DNA of 64,000 nucleotides, taken from the NCBI GenBank assembly GCA_965246785.1, contig CBDFFM010000020.1:62001-126000 (forward strand). Reading direction: 5' to 3'. Below the pieces are notes generated by a model. The model was not told the origin of the DNA. It worked only from the letters and a program-made list of their open reading frames with translations, and made no database searches. Position numbers and translations under genes: made by a program. The DNA is from UBA1952 sp965246785 (GTDB lineage: Bacteria; Bacteroidota; Bacteroidia; Chitinophagales; Chitinophagaceae). Positions 7,972-17,180 of this stretch are shown here, in pieces; position 1 is the first letter of the stretch, and every line of letters starts with the position of its first letter.

Positions 7972-9379
7972 GTGAAGCAACGGTTTATCCATCTCGCTGC
8001 GGCTTTCTGCGCCGTGCTGGCACTGTCGGCGGGACTCGTATCCTGCAAGGAAGACACCATTATCAAAAGCAGCCTTACGCCGGCGGTGGACAACATACAC
8101 ACCTTTGGTATCGGGCCCGGATTTTGATAACGGCAAGTATGATACGGTTACGACGCTGACCGGTACCGTCTTTCAGGATTCGGTGATTACCTCCTCGCGC
8201 GGTACGGGCCTGCCCATCTATCATGCGCTCGGCTGGACGCGCGACCCCTTTGCGGGCACGACCTCCGCGGCATCTTTGCGCAGTTTGTGCCCCACCACCA
8301 AGGTAGCGCTGTCCGCTGCGCCGGACTCACTGGTGCTGGTGCTGCCCTACTCCGGCTTTACCTGGGGCGACACTACCACAATGCAGACGCACAGCATCAG
8401 GGTATTTGCACTTACCGACAGCCTCTCCTTAGACTCTTCCTATTATGCTTATAGCTCACGGGCAACCGACCCAACCGTTATCGGAACCGCTACGCTCGTG
8501 ACGAACCGGGTAGGCATGGGCGGCGTGGCAGACAGCGTTGCGCTGGGCACGAAGGGCATCAAGCGGACGCCGCACCTGCGCATCCGGCTTTCGGATGCCT
8601 TCCGCGATAAGTTCGTGAACCTGCTAAAAGCGGACAGCAATTACCCGGATTTCAGAAGGGTTTTTCCGGGCCTTTACATCATGGCCGACAGTTCCGGCCT
8701 GGGTGCAGCCTCGCTGCCTTACTTCCGCCTCAATGGCGGCTCAGACCTTTATAGCTCTGCTGCCTTGCTCGCCTATGTGAGCGGCAATGATTCCGTGCCG
8801 GTTCAATTCCCTTACATAGAAACTTACGCGGCACACTTTAACCGCATCCGGCGGAATTATACGGGCTTTCCCGCTGCTGCCCTCTTGGATAAGAGCCTGA
8901 CGCAGCCCCAGGTGGCTATGCAAAATGCGCCGGGCTTTGCCATTGACCTGCAACTGCCTTTCATTCAATACCTGCCCAAGAACGTCATTATCAATAAAGC
9001 AGAAATCACCTTCGCCGTTGTGCCCACCGGCCTGAGCGATGACAAATTCTTCGGGCCCCAGCGCCTCTATGTGCAGGGCATCAACTCCTCGGGCGGGCAG
9101 TACACCATTGCTGACCGCTACCCGGTCAATGACCAGGCACTAAGTTTTATTGACGGCACACCATCATCCGCTACGCGCAGCGGCACGGCGCTTACTGTCT
9201 ATCGTATTAACATCCCCAGGGAAGTGCAGCAGGCCATTGTGGCGGGCAGCACAGGCTTACATTTGCGCATAGGCGGTACAGCGAACTTTCCGGCAGCCTA
9301 TCGCGTCGTCTTCGGAGGCCGCGGTAATACGAACCCGGTTTACCGCCCGACTATCAACATCATTTACTCTAAACAGTAA
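7972..9379 (+). CDS. DUF4270 lipoprotein, interrupted by one frameshift
   Basis: A GTG at 7972 starts MKQRFIHLAAAFCAVLALSA and leads to the lipobox LVSC, so this is an exported lipoprotein. The next residues, KEDTIIKSSLTPAVDNIHTFG, are typical of DUF4270. The frame stops in the GGGCCCGG run at 8113-8120 and continues in the next frame as PDFDNGKYDTVTTLTGTVF to 9379. Removing one G or C restores a single protein of about 468 residues. The body has beta-rich repeats and ends NPVYRPTINIIYSK. Function unknown. Its place between the short glycogen synthase and glmS is conserved in the phylum. The indel looks like a sequencing error. Confidence 0.75.
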
Positions 9380-9397
9380 AAAACCTGCGACTGGCCT

Positions 9398-11238
9398 ATG
9401 TGCGGTATCGTTGCTTACATCGGTAAGAAGGAAGCATTTCCCATCCTCATCAAAGGCCTGAAGCGGCTGGAATACCGTGGCTACGACAGCGCCGGCATTG
9501 CCCTGCTCAACGGTTCGCTGCATGTCTACAAGAAGGCTGGCAAGGTAAGTGAACTGGAAGAGTTTACGGATGGTGAGGACGTGAGCGCCACTATGGGCAT
9601 CGGCCATACGCGCTGGGCTACGCACGGCGTGCCTAACGATACCAATGCACACCCGCACGTATCCAATTCCGGCAATATCACGCTCATTCACAATGGCATC
9701 ATTGAGAATTACGCCTCCATCAAGGCGGAGCTGACCCGTCGCGGCTATACATTTTATTCTGATACGGACACGGAAGTGCTGGTGAACCTCGTTGAGGAAG
9801 TTCAAAAGAAAGGAGGGCCTTATGCTGGACGAGGCCGTGCGCGTAGCGCTGAACGAAGTAGTGGGCGCCTACGCCATCGTAGTGATGGATGTGCGCGAGC
9901 CGGATACGCTCGTGGCCGCCCGCAAGGGCAGCCCCTATGGTGATTGGCATTGCCGACGATGGTTTCTATGTAGCTTCCGATGCCTCGCCCATCATTGAAT
10001 ACACAAAGAATGTGGTTTATCTTGACGACCAGGAGTATGCGGTCGTAAACCGCAAAGGCGCATTCACCATCCGCACGCTCGGAAATGTGGAGAAATCTCC
10101 TGCCATTCAGGAGCTGGAGATGGAGCTGGAAGCTATCGAGAAGGGCGGCTACGACCACTACATGCTCAAGGAAATCCATGAGCAGCCCCGCGCCATTGCC
10201 GATGCCATGCGCGGCCGCATGAACGCCCGTGAAGGCTGGATAAAGCTGGGCGGCATAAGCGAGTACGCGAACAGGATTGACAAAGCCGAGCGCTTCATCC
10301 TGACGGCTTGTGGCACAAGCTGGCACAGCGCGCTTTTAGGAGAGTATTTGATTGAAGACCTTGCCCGCGTGCCGGTCGAGGTGGAGTACGCTTCGGAGTT
10401 CCGCTACCGCAATCCGGTCATCACGCCGAAGGACGTCATCATCGCGCTATCGCAAAGCGGCGAGACTGCGGATACGCTGGCGGCTATTGAGATGGCGAAG
10501 GGGCGGCAGGCGCTGATTTACGGCATCTGCAACGTCATCGGCTCCTCCATCCCGCGCATGAGCCATGCCGGCTCTTATACGCACGCCGGGCCGGAAATCG
10601 GTGTGGCTTCTACAAAGGCTTTTTCTAACCAGGTCGTTATCCTGACGCTCATTGCGCTGCAGATTGCGCAGAGCAAGGGTACCATTCCGACTTCCAAGCT
10701 GCGTGAGATTCTGTACGAGCTGGAAGCTGTTCCGAAGAAAATCGAGGAAGCCCTGAAGCTGGACGACCAAATCCGCGAAATCGCCGAAATATATAAGGAC
10801 GCTAACAACTTCCTTTACCTCGGCCGCGGCTACAACTTCCCCGTAGCGCTGGAAGGCGCGCTGAAGCTGAAGGAAATCTCTTACATCCACGCCGAAGGCT
10901 ATCCGGCGGCGGAAATGAAGCACGGCCCGATTGCCTTGATTGACGAGAATATGCCCGTGGTATTTCTCTGCACCAACGCCAGCGCGTATGAAAAAATCAT
11001 CTCCAACATCCAGGAAGTAAAGGCCCGCAAAGGCCGCATTATCGCCGTCGTGAATAAGGTGGACGACCAGATTCAGGCCCTTGCCGACCACATCATCGTC
11101 GTGCCGGAAACGGAAGAGGTGCTCTCACCGTTGGTGACGATTGTGCCGCTGCAACTGCTGGCTTACCATATAGCCATTCTGCGTGGCTGCAATGTTGACC
11201 AGCCAAGAAATTTGGCGAAGAGTGTGACAGTAGAATAA
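9398..11238 (+). CDS. glmS: Glucosamine-fructose-6-phosphate aminotransferase, two frameshifts
   Basis: Makes glucosamine-6-phosphate from fructose-6-phosphate and glutamine, the entry to amino-sugar synthesis for peptidoglycan and LPS. The N-terminal MCGIVAYIG carries the nucleophile Cys2, followed by GHTRWATHG in the glutaminase domain. Two SIS domains follow, with TACGTSWHSA, SQSGETADT and the end LAKSVTVE. The reading frame breaks twice. One extra G at 9812-9813 comes after VEEVQKK, and one extra C in the run 9932-9935 comes after ARKGSP. Removing both gives one full-length protein of about 612 residues. The gene is normally essential and everything else is conserved, so the breaks are probably sequence errors. 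Confidence 0.9.
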
Positions 11239-11272
11239 GCAGGCTTAATTTGCCCTTCTGCTTTCTGCTATA

Positions 11273-11307
11273 CAACCGTCCAACAACTTTCCAACATTCG
11301 TCTAACG
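11273..11307. repeat. GTTGGA-family tandem repeat before metK
   Basis: Read on the plus strand it is CAACCGTC, CAACAACTTTC, CAACATTCGTC and TAAC. This is an 11-bp periodic tract, the reverse complement of GTTGGA(n5) units. It ends 5 nt before the metK ATG. Confidence 0.7.
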
Positions 11308-11312
11308 TACCC

Positions 11313-12563
11313 ATGCCATACCTTTTCACCTCTGAATCCGTCTCCGAAGGCCACCCCGATAAAGTAGCCGACCAAATCTCCGACGCGCTCGTTGACAACT
11401 TCCTCGCCTGGGACCCGCAGTCTAAAATCGCCTGCGAAACCCTCGTAACAACCGGCCAGGTCATCCTTGCCGGCGAGGTGAAAAGCAAGACCTACATTGA
11501 CGTGCAGCAGATAGCCCGCGACGTCATTCGCCGCATTGGCTACACGCGCTCGGAGTATATGTTTGAAGCCAACTCCTGCGGCGTGCTCTCGGCCATTCAC
11601 GAGCAAAGCCCCGATATAAACCAAGGTGTTGACCGCAGCAGCCCCGAAGAGCAGGGCGCCGGCGACCAGGGCATGATGTTCGGCTACGCAACTAACGAGA
11701 CAGATAACTACATGCCCCTTGCGCTGGATATGGCGCACACCATGCTCCGTGAGCTGGCCGCTATCCGCCGTGAGGCGACCTACATGACCTACCTGCGTCC
11801 AGACGCCAAAAGCCAGGTGACGCTCGAATATGGCGACGACAACAAACCTACGCGCATTGACGCCATTGTGCTCTCTACCCAGCATGACGAATGGAGCGAC
11901 GAGGTGACAATGCAGTCAGATATAGCCCGCGATGTAAAGGAGATTCTCATCCCGCGCATCCTGCGCAAATACCCACAGTATGCGCAGCTGTTCACCGACT
12001 CCATTGAATACCACATCAACCCAACCGGCAAGTTCGTTATCGGCGGGCCGCACGGCGATACGGGGTTGACGGGCCGCAAGATTATCGTTGATACCTACGG
12101 CGGTAAGGGCGCGCACGGCGGCGGCGCCTTCTCCGGCAAAGACCCGAGCAAGGTTGACCGTTCCGCCGCTTATGCAACGCGCCACATCGCCAAAAACCTG
12201 GTAGCCGCCGGTGTGTGCGATGAGGTAACCGTACAGGTGAGCTACGCAATCGGCGTGGCAAAGCCGATGGGCCTTTATGTAAACACGAACGGCACCGCCA
12301 AGGTGCAGATGACCGATGGCGAGATTGCGAAAAAGGCAGAGGAAGTATTTGACATGCGCCCCTACTTCATAGAGCAACGCCTGAAGCTGCGCCAGCCGAT
12401 GTACAGCGAGTGCGCGGCTTACGGTCACATGGGCCGCACGCCGGAAACAGTAACGAAGGTCTTCCGGAATGTGACGGGCGAGAGCAAGACCGTAGAGGTG
12501 GAGCTTTTTACCTGGGAGAAGCTTGATTACGTGGATCAGGTGAAGGCCGCTTTCGGGCTGTAA
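11313..12563 (+). CDS. metK: S-adenosylmethionine synthetase
   Basis: Forms S-adenosylmethionine from methionine and ATP. The 416 residues start MPYLFTSESVSEGHPDKVAD, which carries the GHPDK ATP-binding motif. Signature 1 is GAGDQGMMFGYA and signature 2 GGGAFSGKDPSKVDRS. The start at 11313 rather than an upstream ATG at 11250 is set by the family N-terminus, and the upstream alternative would translate the tandem repeat. A strong terminator follows. It is 74 bp behind glmS, so co-transcription is possible. Confidence 0.97.
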   Translation: MPYLFTSESVSEGHPDKVADQISDALVDNFLAWDPQSKIACETLVTTGQVILAGEVKSKTYIDVQQIARDVIRRIGYTRSEYMFEANSCGVLSAIHEQSPDINQGVDRSSPEEQGAGDQGMMFGYATNETDNYMPLALDMAHTMLRELAAIRREATYMTYLRPDAKSQVTLEYGDDNKPTRIDAIVLSTQHDEWSDEVTMQSDIARDVKEILIPRILRKYPQYAQLFTDSIEYHINPTGKFVIGGPHGDTGLTGRKIIVDTYGGKGAHGGGAFSGKDPSKVDRSAAYATRHIAKNLVAAGVCDEVTVQVSYAIGVAKPMGLYVNTNGTAKVQMTDGEIAKKAEEVFDMRPYFIEQRLKLRQPMYSECAAYGHMGRTPETVTKVFRNVTGESKTVEVELFTWEKLDYVDQVKAAFGL

Positions 12564-12583
12564 ATGATTGGATTTTCGTTTCT

Positions 12584-12616
12584 AAACCTTCCGGCAACTA
12601 ACCGGAAGGTTTTTTA
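12584..12616 (+). terminator. Rho-independent terminator of metK
   Basis: The 11-bp arms AAACCTTCCGG (12584-12594) and CCGGAAGGTTT (12602-12612) have a 7-nt loop and are followed by TTTATTTA. Confidence 0.9.
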
Positions 12617-12625
12617 TTTACAGCC

Positions 12626-12633
12626 TAAATTTG
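12626..12633 (+). promoter_or_regulatory. -7 promoter box of the Uma2-like gene
   Basis: TAAATTTG matches TAnnTTTG exactly, 16 nt before the ATG at 12650 and just after the metK terminator. Confidence 0.5.
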
Positions 12634-12649
12634 AGAAAAGTTCCTGCGC

Positions 12650-13198
12650 ATGAGACAGACAGCAATTGGGCCGGCCATGACCGAGGACGAGTATGTGCAG
12701 TATGAGCTGAAGGCGGAGCGCCGGCATGAATACATCAACGGACAATTATTTGAGATGCCCGGAGAGAAAGACATAAACAATGAAATGGCTTTTCTTATAG
12801 CCATGCTCCTGCATAATCAACTGCCGAAAGACTGGCGACATTATAACCATGATGTCAAAGTCGCCATTCCCGACAGTCTGAAATACTATTACCCGGATGT
12901 CTTCGTAACCGCCGAGCCGAAAACAGAAGCCAACAAATACATTAAGCGCGAGCCGCTGCTTATTGTAGAAGTGGTATCAGAAGGCAGCCAGACGCAGAAT
13001 TACGTTAATAAGTACCTGGACTACATTCAAATTCCTTCATTCAAATACTACATCATTGCCGAGCCGGAAACAGTGCTTATTAACGCCTACGAGCGCGAAG
13101 GCGAAGGCTGGATTGCCCGTAAATACACGCGGATGGAAGATATAATCCAACTGCCCGAATTGGATTTGGCACTTCCACTTTCCGAAATTTACCAATAG
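12650..13198 (+). CDS. Uma2 family (DUF820) putative endonuclease
   Basis: 182 residues with the Uma2/DUF820 restriction-endonuclease-like fold. The N-terminal MTEDEYVQYELKAERRHEYI leads to YINGQLFEMPG. The PD-(D/E)xK-like core is YYPDVFVT followed by LLIVEVVSE, and then comes the family segment TQNYVNKYLDYIQIPSFKYY. The biological role of Uma2 proteins is unsettled, and many copies occur per genome in some phyla. It is a single-gene unit with its own promoter box, convergent with the peptide-binding lipoprotein. Confidence 0.85.
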   Translation: MRQTAIGPAMTEDEYVQYELKAERRHEYINGQLFEMPGEKDINNEMAFLIAMLLHNQLPKDWRHYNHDVKVAIPDSLKYYYPDVFVTAEPKTEANKYIKREPLLIVEVVSEGSQTQNYVNKYLDYIQIPSFKYYIIAEPETVLINAYEREGEGWIARKYTRMEDIIQLPELDLALPLSEIYQ

Positions 13199-13199
13199 C

Positions 13200-14825
13200 T
13201 CACTTCCGCACCCGCTTCAGCTCAATCAGATTCATCGGGTTGGAAGTAAAGCCGCTTACGCTCTTCTGTGTAAAGTGCAGTAACTGGTCATAAAACAGCG
13301 GCACCAACGGCGCTTCGCTCATCGCCAGGCTATCCATCTGCCGGTAGCGGGCCGCACGCGCCGCATCGTCCGTTATCAGCATCGCCTCATCATATTGCGC
13401 GTCAAACTGCGCATTGCGGAAGCGTGTGTAATTCGGAGGCGCGGGCAGGCGGCTGTTGAAGAAGGCGAGATAAGTCTCCGCATCGGGATAATCCGCTATC
13501 CACTGCCCGCGAAAGGCGAGGGCCTTGCCGGCGCTCATCTGCTGGCGCAGGATATTGGCCTGCATCACCTCCGTCTTCACGGTAATGCCTACTTCAGCCA
13601 GTTCTGTGGTAATGAAGTTCACAATGTCCGCCCAGTTGTCCGGTGTGAGAATGGTAATCGTGCCCAAGCCCTTCCCGCCGGGAAAGCCGGCTTCAGTAAG
13701 CAACGCCGCTGCCTTCTGCGGGTTGTAGTGATAGCCGGATGCCCCACTTGCGTCATACCCCGGCAGGCCCTGCGGAATAAAGCCGCCCGTCGCGGGGATG
13801 CCGATGCCATTGCGGAAGTAAGTAGCGATGCGGGGCCGGTCTATGGCGTAATTGATGGCCTGCCGTACGAGCTTTAAGCGCGTAGGAGCATTGCGCAGCA
13901 AAACGTTCCCGCTGTCCAGCAGAAAGCCGATGTACTCTGTGTTGAGGTAGGTGCTGCGCTCCAGCCGGTACTTGGCGGCAAAAGCCGGCTTTAGTGCACC
14001 TTGCTTTGTAAGCACGAGGTCTTTGAAGGAGCCGTCCATGCCATTTACAAAATCCAGCCCGCCTTGCAGGAAGAGCAGGAATTCCGTTGCCTTGCTATCG
14101 TAAAAGCTTAATTGTACCGCCTCCAGATACGGCAGCGCATTGCCGGCACCATCGCGCTCCCAGTAATGCGGATTGCGGTGCAGCAGGAGCGCATTCCCCT
14201 CATCCCAGGCATATAGCTGAAACGGCCCCGTGCCGCAGGGATGCCGTCGGAAGTCTTTGCCCCAATGCTGCGCCACCTCGCGCGGCACGATGGAGCAGTA
14301 TGGCATGGAAAGCATGGGCAGCAAAGGCGCAAACGGCCTTGCCAGCCGAAGCTCAAACGTCTGCGCGTCTATCGCCACGAAGGGTGAGTCCTTCGCTATT
14401 CTATCATTGAAAATCCATGCTCCGGAGGAAGCCGTGGCCGGGTCGGCGAGGCGTTGGAAGGAATAGGCCACATCCGCCGCTGTCATTCGCCGGCCTTTGC
14501 CGCCGGGAAATTGCTTCGCGTCCTGGAAGAAGACTTTATCGCGGAGGTGGAAGCGGTAGCGCAGGCCGTCGGGGCTTACTTCCCAGCTTTGCGCCAGCGA
14601 GGGGACGACATGCAGTGTCTTGTCCGTCTCCACGAGGGTGTTGTAGAGCATGTGGGTCGTCCACATGGTGTAGAGGTCTTTGGCGTAGGCGGGGTCAAGG
14701 CTTTCTACGGAGCCGGAGGAAAGGTTGAGGTGGAAAACGCTATGGCCACCGTCTCCCGCGCCTTGCCGCGCGCCGCAGGATGCTAAGAAGAGGCCAGCCA
14801 GTAGCAAGAGCACGCGCAACGACAT
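13200..14825 (-). CDS. Peptide/nickel-type ABC transporter substrate-binding lipoprotein (SBP_bac_5)
   Basis: A 541-residue lipoprotein. The start MSLRVLLLLAGLFLASCG carries a lipobox (LASC) that anchors it to a membrane. The body is cluster C family 5 (OppA/DppA-like): LDPAYAKDLYTMWTTHMLYN, YRFHLRDKVFFQDA, ADVAYSFQRL, GTGPFQLYAW, VRQAINYAIDRP and IADYPDAETYLAFF. It should bind oligopeptides or a similar ligand outside the cell. No permease or ATPase gene is adjacent, so its transporter partner lies elsewhere or it works alone. The start at 14825 is preferred to 14840 because of the signal peptide. Confidence 0.9.
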   Translation of the reverse strand: MSLRVLLLLAGLFLASCGARQGAGDGGHSVFHLNLSSGSVESLDPAYAKDLYTMWTTHMLYNTLVETDKTLHVVPSLAQSWEVSPDGLRYRFHLRDKVFFQDAKQFPGGKGRRMTAADVAYSFQRLADPATASSGAWIFNDRIAKDSPFVAIDAQTFELRLARPFAPLLPMLSMPYCSIVPREVAQHWGKDFRRHPCGTGPFQLYAWDEGNALLLHRNPHYWERDGAGNALPYLEAVQLSFYDSKATEFLLFLQGGLDFVNGMDGSFKDLVLTKQGALKPAFAAKYRLERSTYLNTEYIGFLLDSGNVLLRNAPTRLKLVRQAINYAIDRPRIATYFRNGIGIPATGGFIPQGLPGYDASGASGYHYNPQKAAALLTEAGFPGGKGLGTITILTPDNWADIVNFITTELAEVGITVKTEVMQANILRQQMSAGKALAFRGQWIADYPDAETYLAFFNSRLPAPPNYTRFRNAQFDAQYDEAMLITDDAARAARYRQMDSLAMSEAPLVPLFYDQLLHFTQKSVSGFTSNPMNLIELKRVRK

Positions 14826-14866
14826 AAAGCAAGGTAGCAAAGCACCACTGCTCCAACATTATCGGT

Positions 14867-14874
14867 CACCTTTG
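14867..14874 (+). promoter_or_regulatory. Putative -7 promoter box of the DUF983 gene
   Basis: CACCTTTG, identical to the box before rsgA, ends 4 nt before the ATG at 14879. Confidence 0.4.
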
Positions 14875-14878
14875 CGCC

Positions 14879-15256
14879 ATGCCCTCCCTGCTCTACGGCC
14901 TCTTCGCCAACAAATGCCCCAACTGCCGCAAGGGCGATGTCTTCGCACACAAGGGCATCTTCCCGCTGGGCAGCCTGCTCCGAATCCGTGAGCATTGCCC
15001 TGCCTGCGGCCAGAAGCTCCTCTTTGAGCGCAACAATGGCGGCGGTATCAACTACGCGCTCACGGTCATGCTCTTCTTCCTCAATCTGCTTTGGTACTGG
15101 CCCGTCTTCGGGATGAGCTATCTGGACAATAGCATTTATTACTACCTCGCTACGAGTGTAACGGTGGTGATACTGGCGCAGCCCTGGCTAATGCGCTTTT
15201 CGCGGATGGTGTATCTCTACCTCTTCATTCAGTACGGAAAGGGCGCTATCCAATAG
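14879..15256 (+). CDS. DUF983 membrane protein with zinc-ribbon motif
   Basis: 125 residues. The N-terminus has two CxxC pairs, CPNC (13-16) and CPAC (around 40-43), like a zinc ribbon. FERNNGGGINYALTVMLFFL follows, then two membrane segments (about 58-78 and 87-107). This matches DUF983, a family of unknown function. The gene is divergent from the peptide-binding lipoprotein with only 53 bp between start codons. Confidence 0.85.
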   Translation: MPSLLYGLFANKCPNCRKGDVFAHKGIFPLGSLLRIREHCPACGQKLLFERNNGGGINYALTVMLFFLNLLWYWPVFGMSYLDNSIYYYLATSVTVVILAQPWLMRFSRMVYLYLFIQYGKGAIQ

Positions 15257-15259
15257 GCT

Positions 15260-15481
15260 TCACCAGACGATGTACCATCGGTTGTCGGCATCTACCGCAT
15301 AGTTAAGTCCGTTGCTCATGGCGTGTACCTCACGGCCCTCTTTCGCATCCATGTAGGCGCGTTGCTCATAGACGCGGACGCCGTTGTTCTCACGCGTGAG
15401 GTAGTTGACCAGGGCCGCCATTGTGGGCGGCAGGTCGTGCAGCCATTGGCCGTCTTCTTCTTTTACAAATGCGCTGGACAT
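15260..15481 (-). CDS. Small conserved-looking protein of unknown function
   Basis: A 73-residue protein starting MSSAFVKEEDGQWLHDLPPT. The ATG at 15481 is preferred over a TTG at 15496. It is soluble and acidic, with a predicted helix LPPTMAALVNYLTREN and a C-terminal segment MSNGLNYAVDADNRWYIV that looks like a short beta hairpin. The codon use fits the neighbours and the frame is intact, so I consider it real. I do not know its function. It ends 4 bp from the convergent DUF983 stop. Confidence 0.6.
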   Translation of the reverse strand: MSSAFVKEEDGQWLHDLPPTMAALVNYLTRENNGVRVYEQRAYMDAKEGREVHAMSNGLNYAVDADNRWYIVW

Positions 15482-15565
15482 AACCGCTATTTCCAAAAAA
15501 CAATGCCGTGCATGGGCGTTTAGAGGCCGTCCGCATTCATACGGTAGCGCTCCTTGTTTCCCAAT

Positions 15566-15646
15566 CTTTTGTCATCCCGGAACGGGAACTTGCAGTATGC
15601 AGATGTGCGCTTGTTATGAAAGGTTCCCGTTCCGGGATGACAAAAG
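15566..15646. repeat. REP-like inverted repeat, perfect 24-bp arms
   Basis: In the 15482-15706 gap, the arm 15566-15589 (core GTCATCCCGGAACGGGAAC) is perfectly complementary to 15623-15646, with 33 bp between them. The same arm sequence occurs at 46299-46452. The rest of the gap shows no feature. Confidence 0.85.
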
Positions 15647-15687
15647 TCGCTGCGAGCTGTGTGCTTGAGAAGTTTTTGGACAGCCGC

Positions 15688-16107
15688 TTAAAATTCCCAC
15701 AGACCCAGATGCCCCCTTGCCGGAATTATCTCCGCCCACGCCACCGCCCCTTCCAGCATCCACGCGTATCGCCCTGCGCCGTAATCGCCGAAGGCACGCT
15801 CTTCCAGCGTGAGGCGCGCGAGGTGCTCCGGCGGCAGGCCCGTCTCTTCTATGCGCAGCACATCCGCCAGCCGGGCTTCTCCTATAATGGCTCCGAAGGG
15901 CAGCGCTCTGAAGTCCGGGATGTGCTTTCGAAAAACCGGCCCTTCCGCCACCGCCGCGCCTGCCTTCCCCTTACTGGCATGTATGAGCAGCGGGCCGCGG
16001 TAATGCGTTGTCCAACTGCGCGTCTCAATTGTTTTCAGGCCCATCACTACAAGGCTGGCCCAGGGTTGAAGGAGGGAAAGGACTTTGGCTGTCCGGGCGC
16101 TTTTCAT
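15688..16107 (-). CDS. ASCH domain protein
   Basis: 139 residues. KVLSLLQPWASLVVMGLKTI followed by ETRSWTTHYRGPLLIHASK is the classic ASCH N-terminal signature. The later segment FGAIIGEARLADVLRIEE and the C-terminal WAEIIPARGHLGLWEF complete the PUA-like barrel. ASCH proteins are thought to bind RNA or act on modified nucleosides. The specific role here is unknown. The ATG at 16107 is chosen over a TTG at 16116. Confidence 0.85.
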   Translation of the reverse strand: MKSARTAKVLSLLQPWASLVVMGLKTIETRSWTTHYRGPLLIHASKGKAGAAVAEGPVFRKHIPDFRALPFGAIIGEARLADVLRIEETGLPPEHLARLTLEERAFGDYGAGRYAWMLEGAVAWAEIIPARGHLGLWEF

Positions 16108-16135
16108 TTTTTGCAAAGCAAAGCGGCTCCCGCCC

Positions 16136-17113
16136 TTAGCTCAGCGACACGGTATACGCACCCTCCGCAACGCCATCCGTATTCTTTACCTGTAGCGACA
16201 CGGCCTCCGGATTATCATTCAGCTCCTGCATGGTGCGCGTCTGCTGCTCGCCCGGCATCAGCGTCACCTTGTCGGCTTCCGGCGCTCCGGCGGGCACTAA
16301 GTTGAGGCTGATGATGATGGGTGTGCTGCCCGTGTTTTCCATCTGCACCGAGCGGCCCGCGGCGTAGGTAACCGTCGCTATCACCTTTACTTCGCCGGCG
16401 GCGAGGGTGCCTGAGAAGGTGTTATCGTCGCCGCCGCCGCCCGTGCCGGAGCTATCCTCATTGAGGATGCTCTGGTCAAAATAGGCCATGCACTGGCTCA
16501 CATTGCCGGGGTATTTGTAGCCTATGAAGTGGATATTGGCCACGAGCTGCAGCTCCAGTGTGGTGCGCAGGGTACGCGCGGTGTCCGCATTATCCGCCAC
16601 GTTCCCTTTCTTGCCCAATTGCGCGCTGCGGGCCGTCACAAAGGCCGTCTGGATGGCCTCAAAAACACCCGCCAGGCCCACCGGCAAATCTGCGGCATGT
16701 GCCGTGCAGGCCGTGACCATGCGCTCCATGAGCAGCTCCACGGTCTCCATCGTAGCATGGCTGTATTCGGTCAATCCATGCGGGAAAAACTCCTGGTACG
16801 CCGCCCCATCCTTTCCATAGGCCGCCTCCACAAACGGCGCCTTGCGGGTGACGGTCTGCTGAAATTCCGCCATCTTATTATTCACCGTCACCGTGAGGGC
16901 CTGCTGCACCGACTTGGCCACATCCTTATTGCTCAGCGCGCCGAAGTAGGCGATATGCGCCGCCGCCGTTGGCGCAACAATGGGGTCAAGAATATTTGCG
17001 GGATTATTGGCCGTGATGCGCTGCACGTGGTCTTCGGAGAAGAGTTGCAGCTCGTTCATAGAGATTTCCTTGTTGGAAAGATGGTTCTTGAACAGCGTTT
17101 CAAAATTAATCAT
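16136..17113 (-). CDS. Two-domain protein of unknown function beside palindrome array 2
   Basis: 325 residues, no signal peptide, no membrane segment. Residues 1-210 look mainly helical (FETLFKNHLSNKEISMNELQ; LLMERMVTACTAHAADLPVG). A flexible Gly/Asp linker (SSGTGGGGDDN) near 228-238 leads to a beta-rich, possibly Ig-like C-terminal domain ending GAYTVSLS. I do not recognise either domain. The array of seven 16-bp palindromes begins 68 bp upstream of its ATG, so the array occupies its likely promoter region. This is the gene most likely to be affected if the array is regulatory. Confidence 0.7.
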   Translation of the reverse strand: MINFETLFKNHLSNKEISMNELQLFSEDHVQRITANNPANILDPIVAPTAAAHIAYFGALSNKDVAKSVQQALTVTVNNKMAEFQQTVTRKAPFVEAAYGKDGAAYQEFFPHGLTEYSHATMETVELLMERMVTACTAHAADLPVGLAGVFEAIQTAFVTARSAQLGKKGNVADNADTARTLRTTLELQLVANIHFIGYKYPGNVSQCMAYFDQSILNEDSSGTGGGGDDNTFSGTLAAGEVKVIATVTYAAGRSVQMENTGSTPIIISLNLVPAGAPEADKVTLMPGEQQTRTMQELNDNPEAVSLQVKNTDGVAEGAYTVSLS

Positions 17114-17180
17114 GGCTCAAAATGGTTTAAGAATGGTGAGCGTGAACTACTTTAATGAGGCTGCTATATTAATAAATGAT

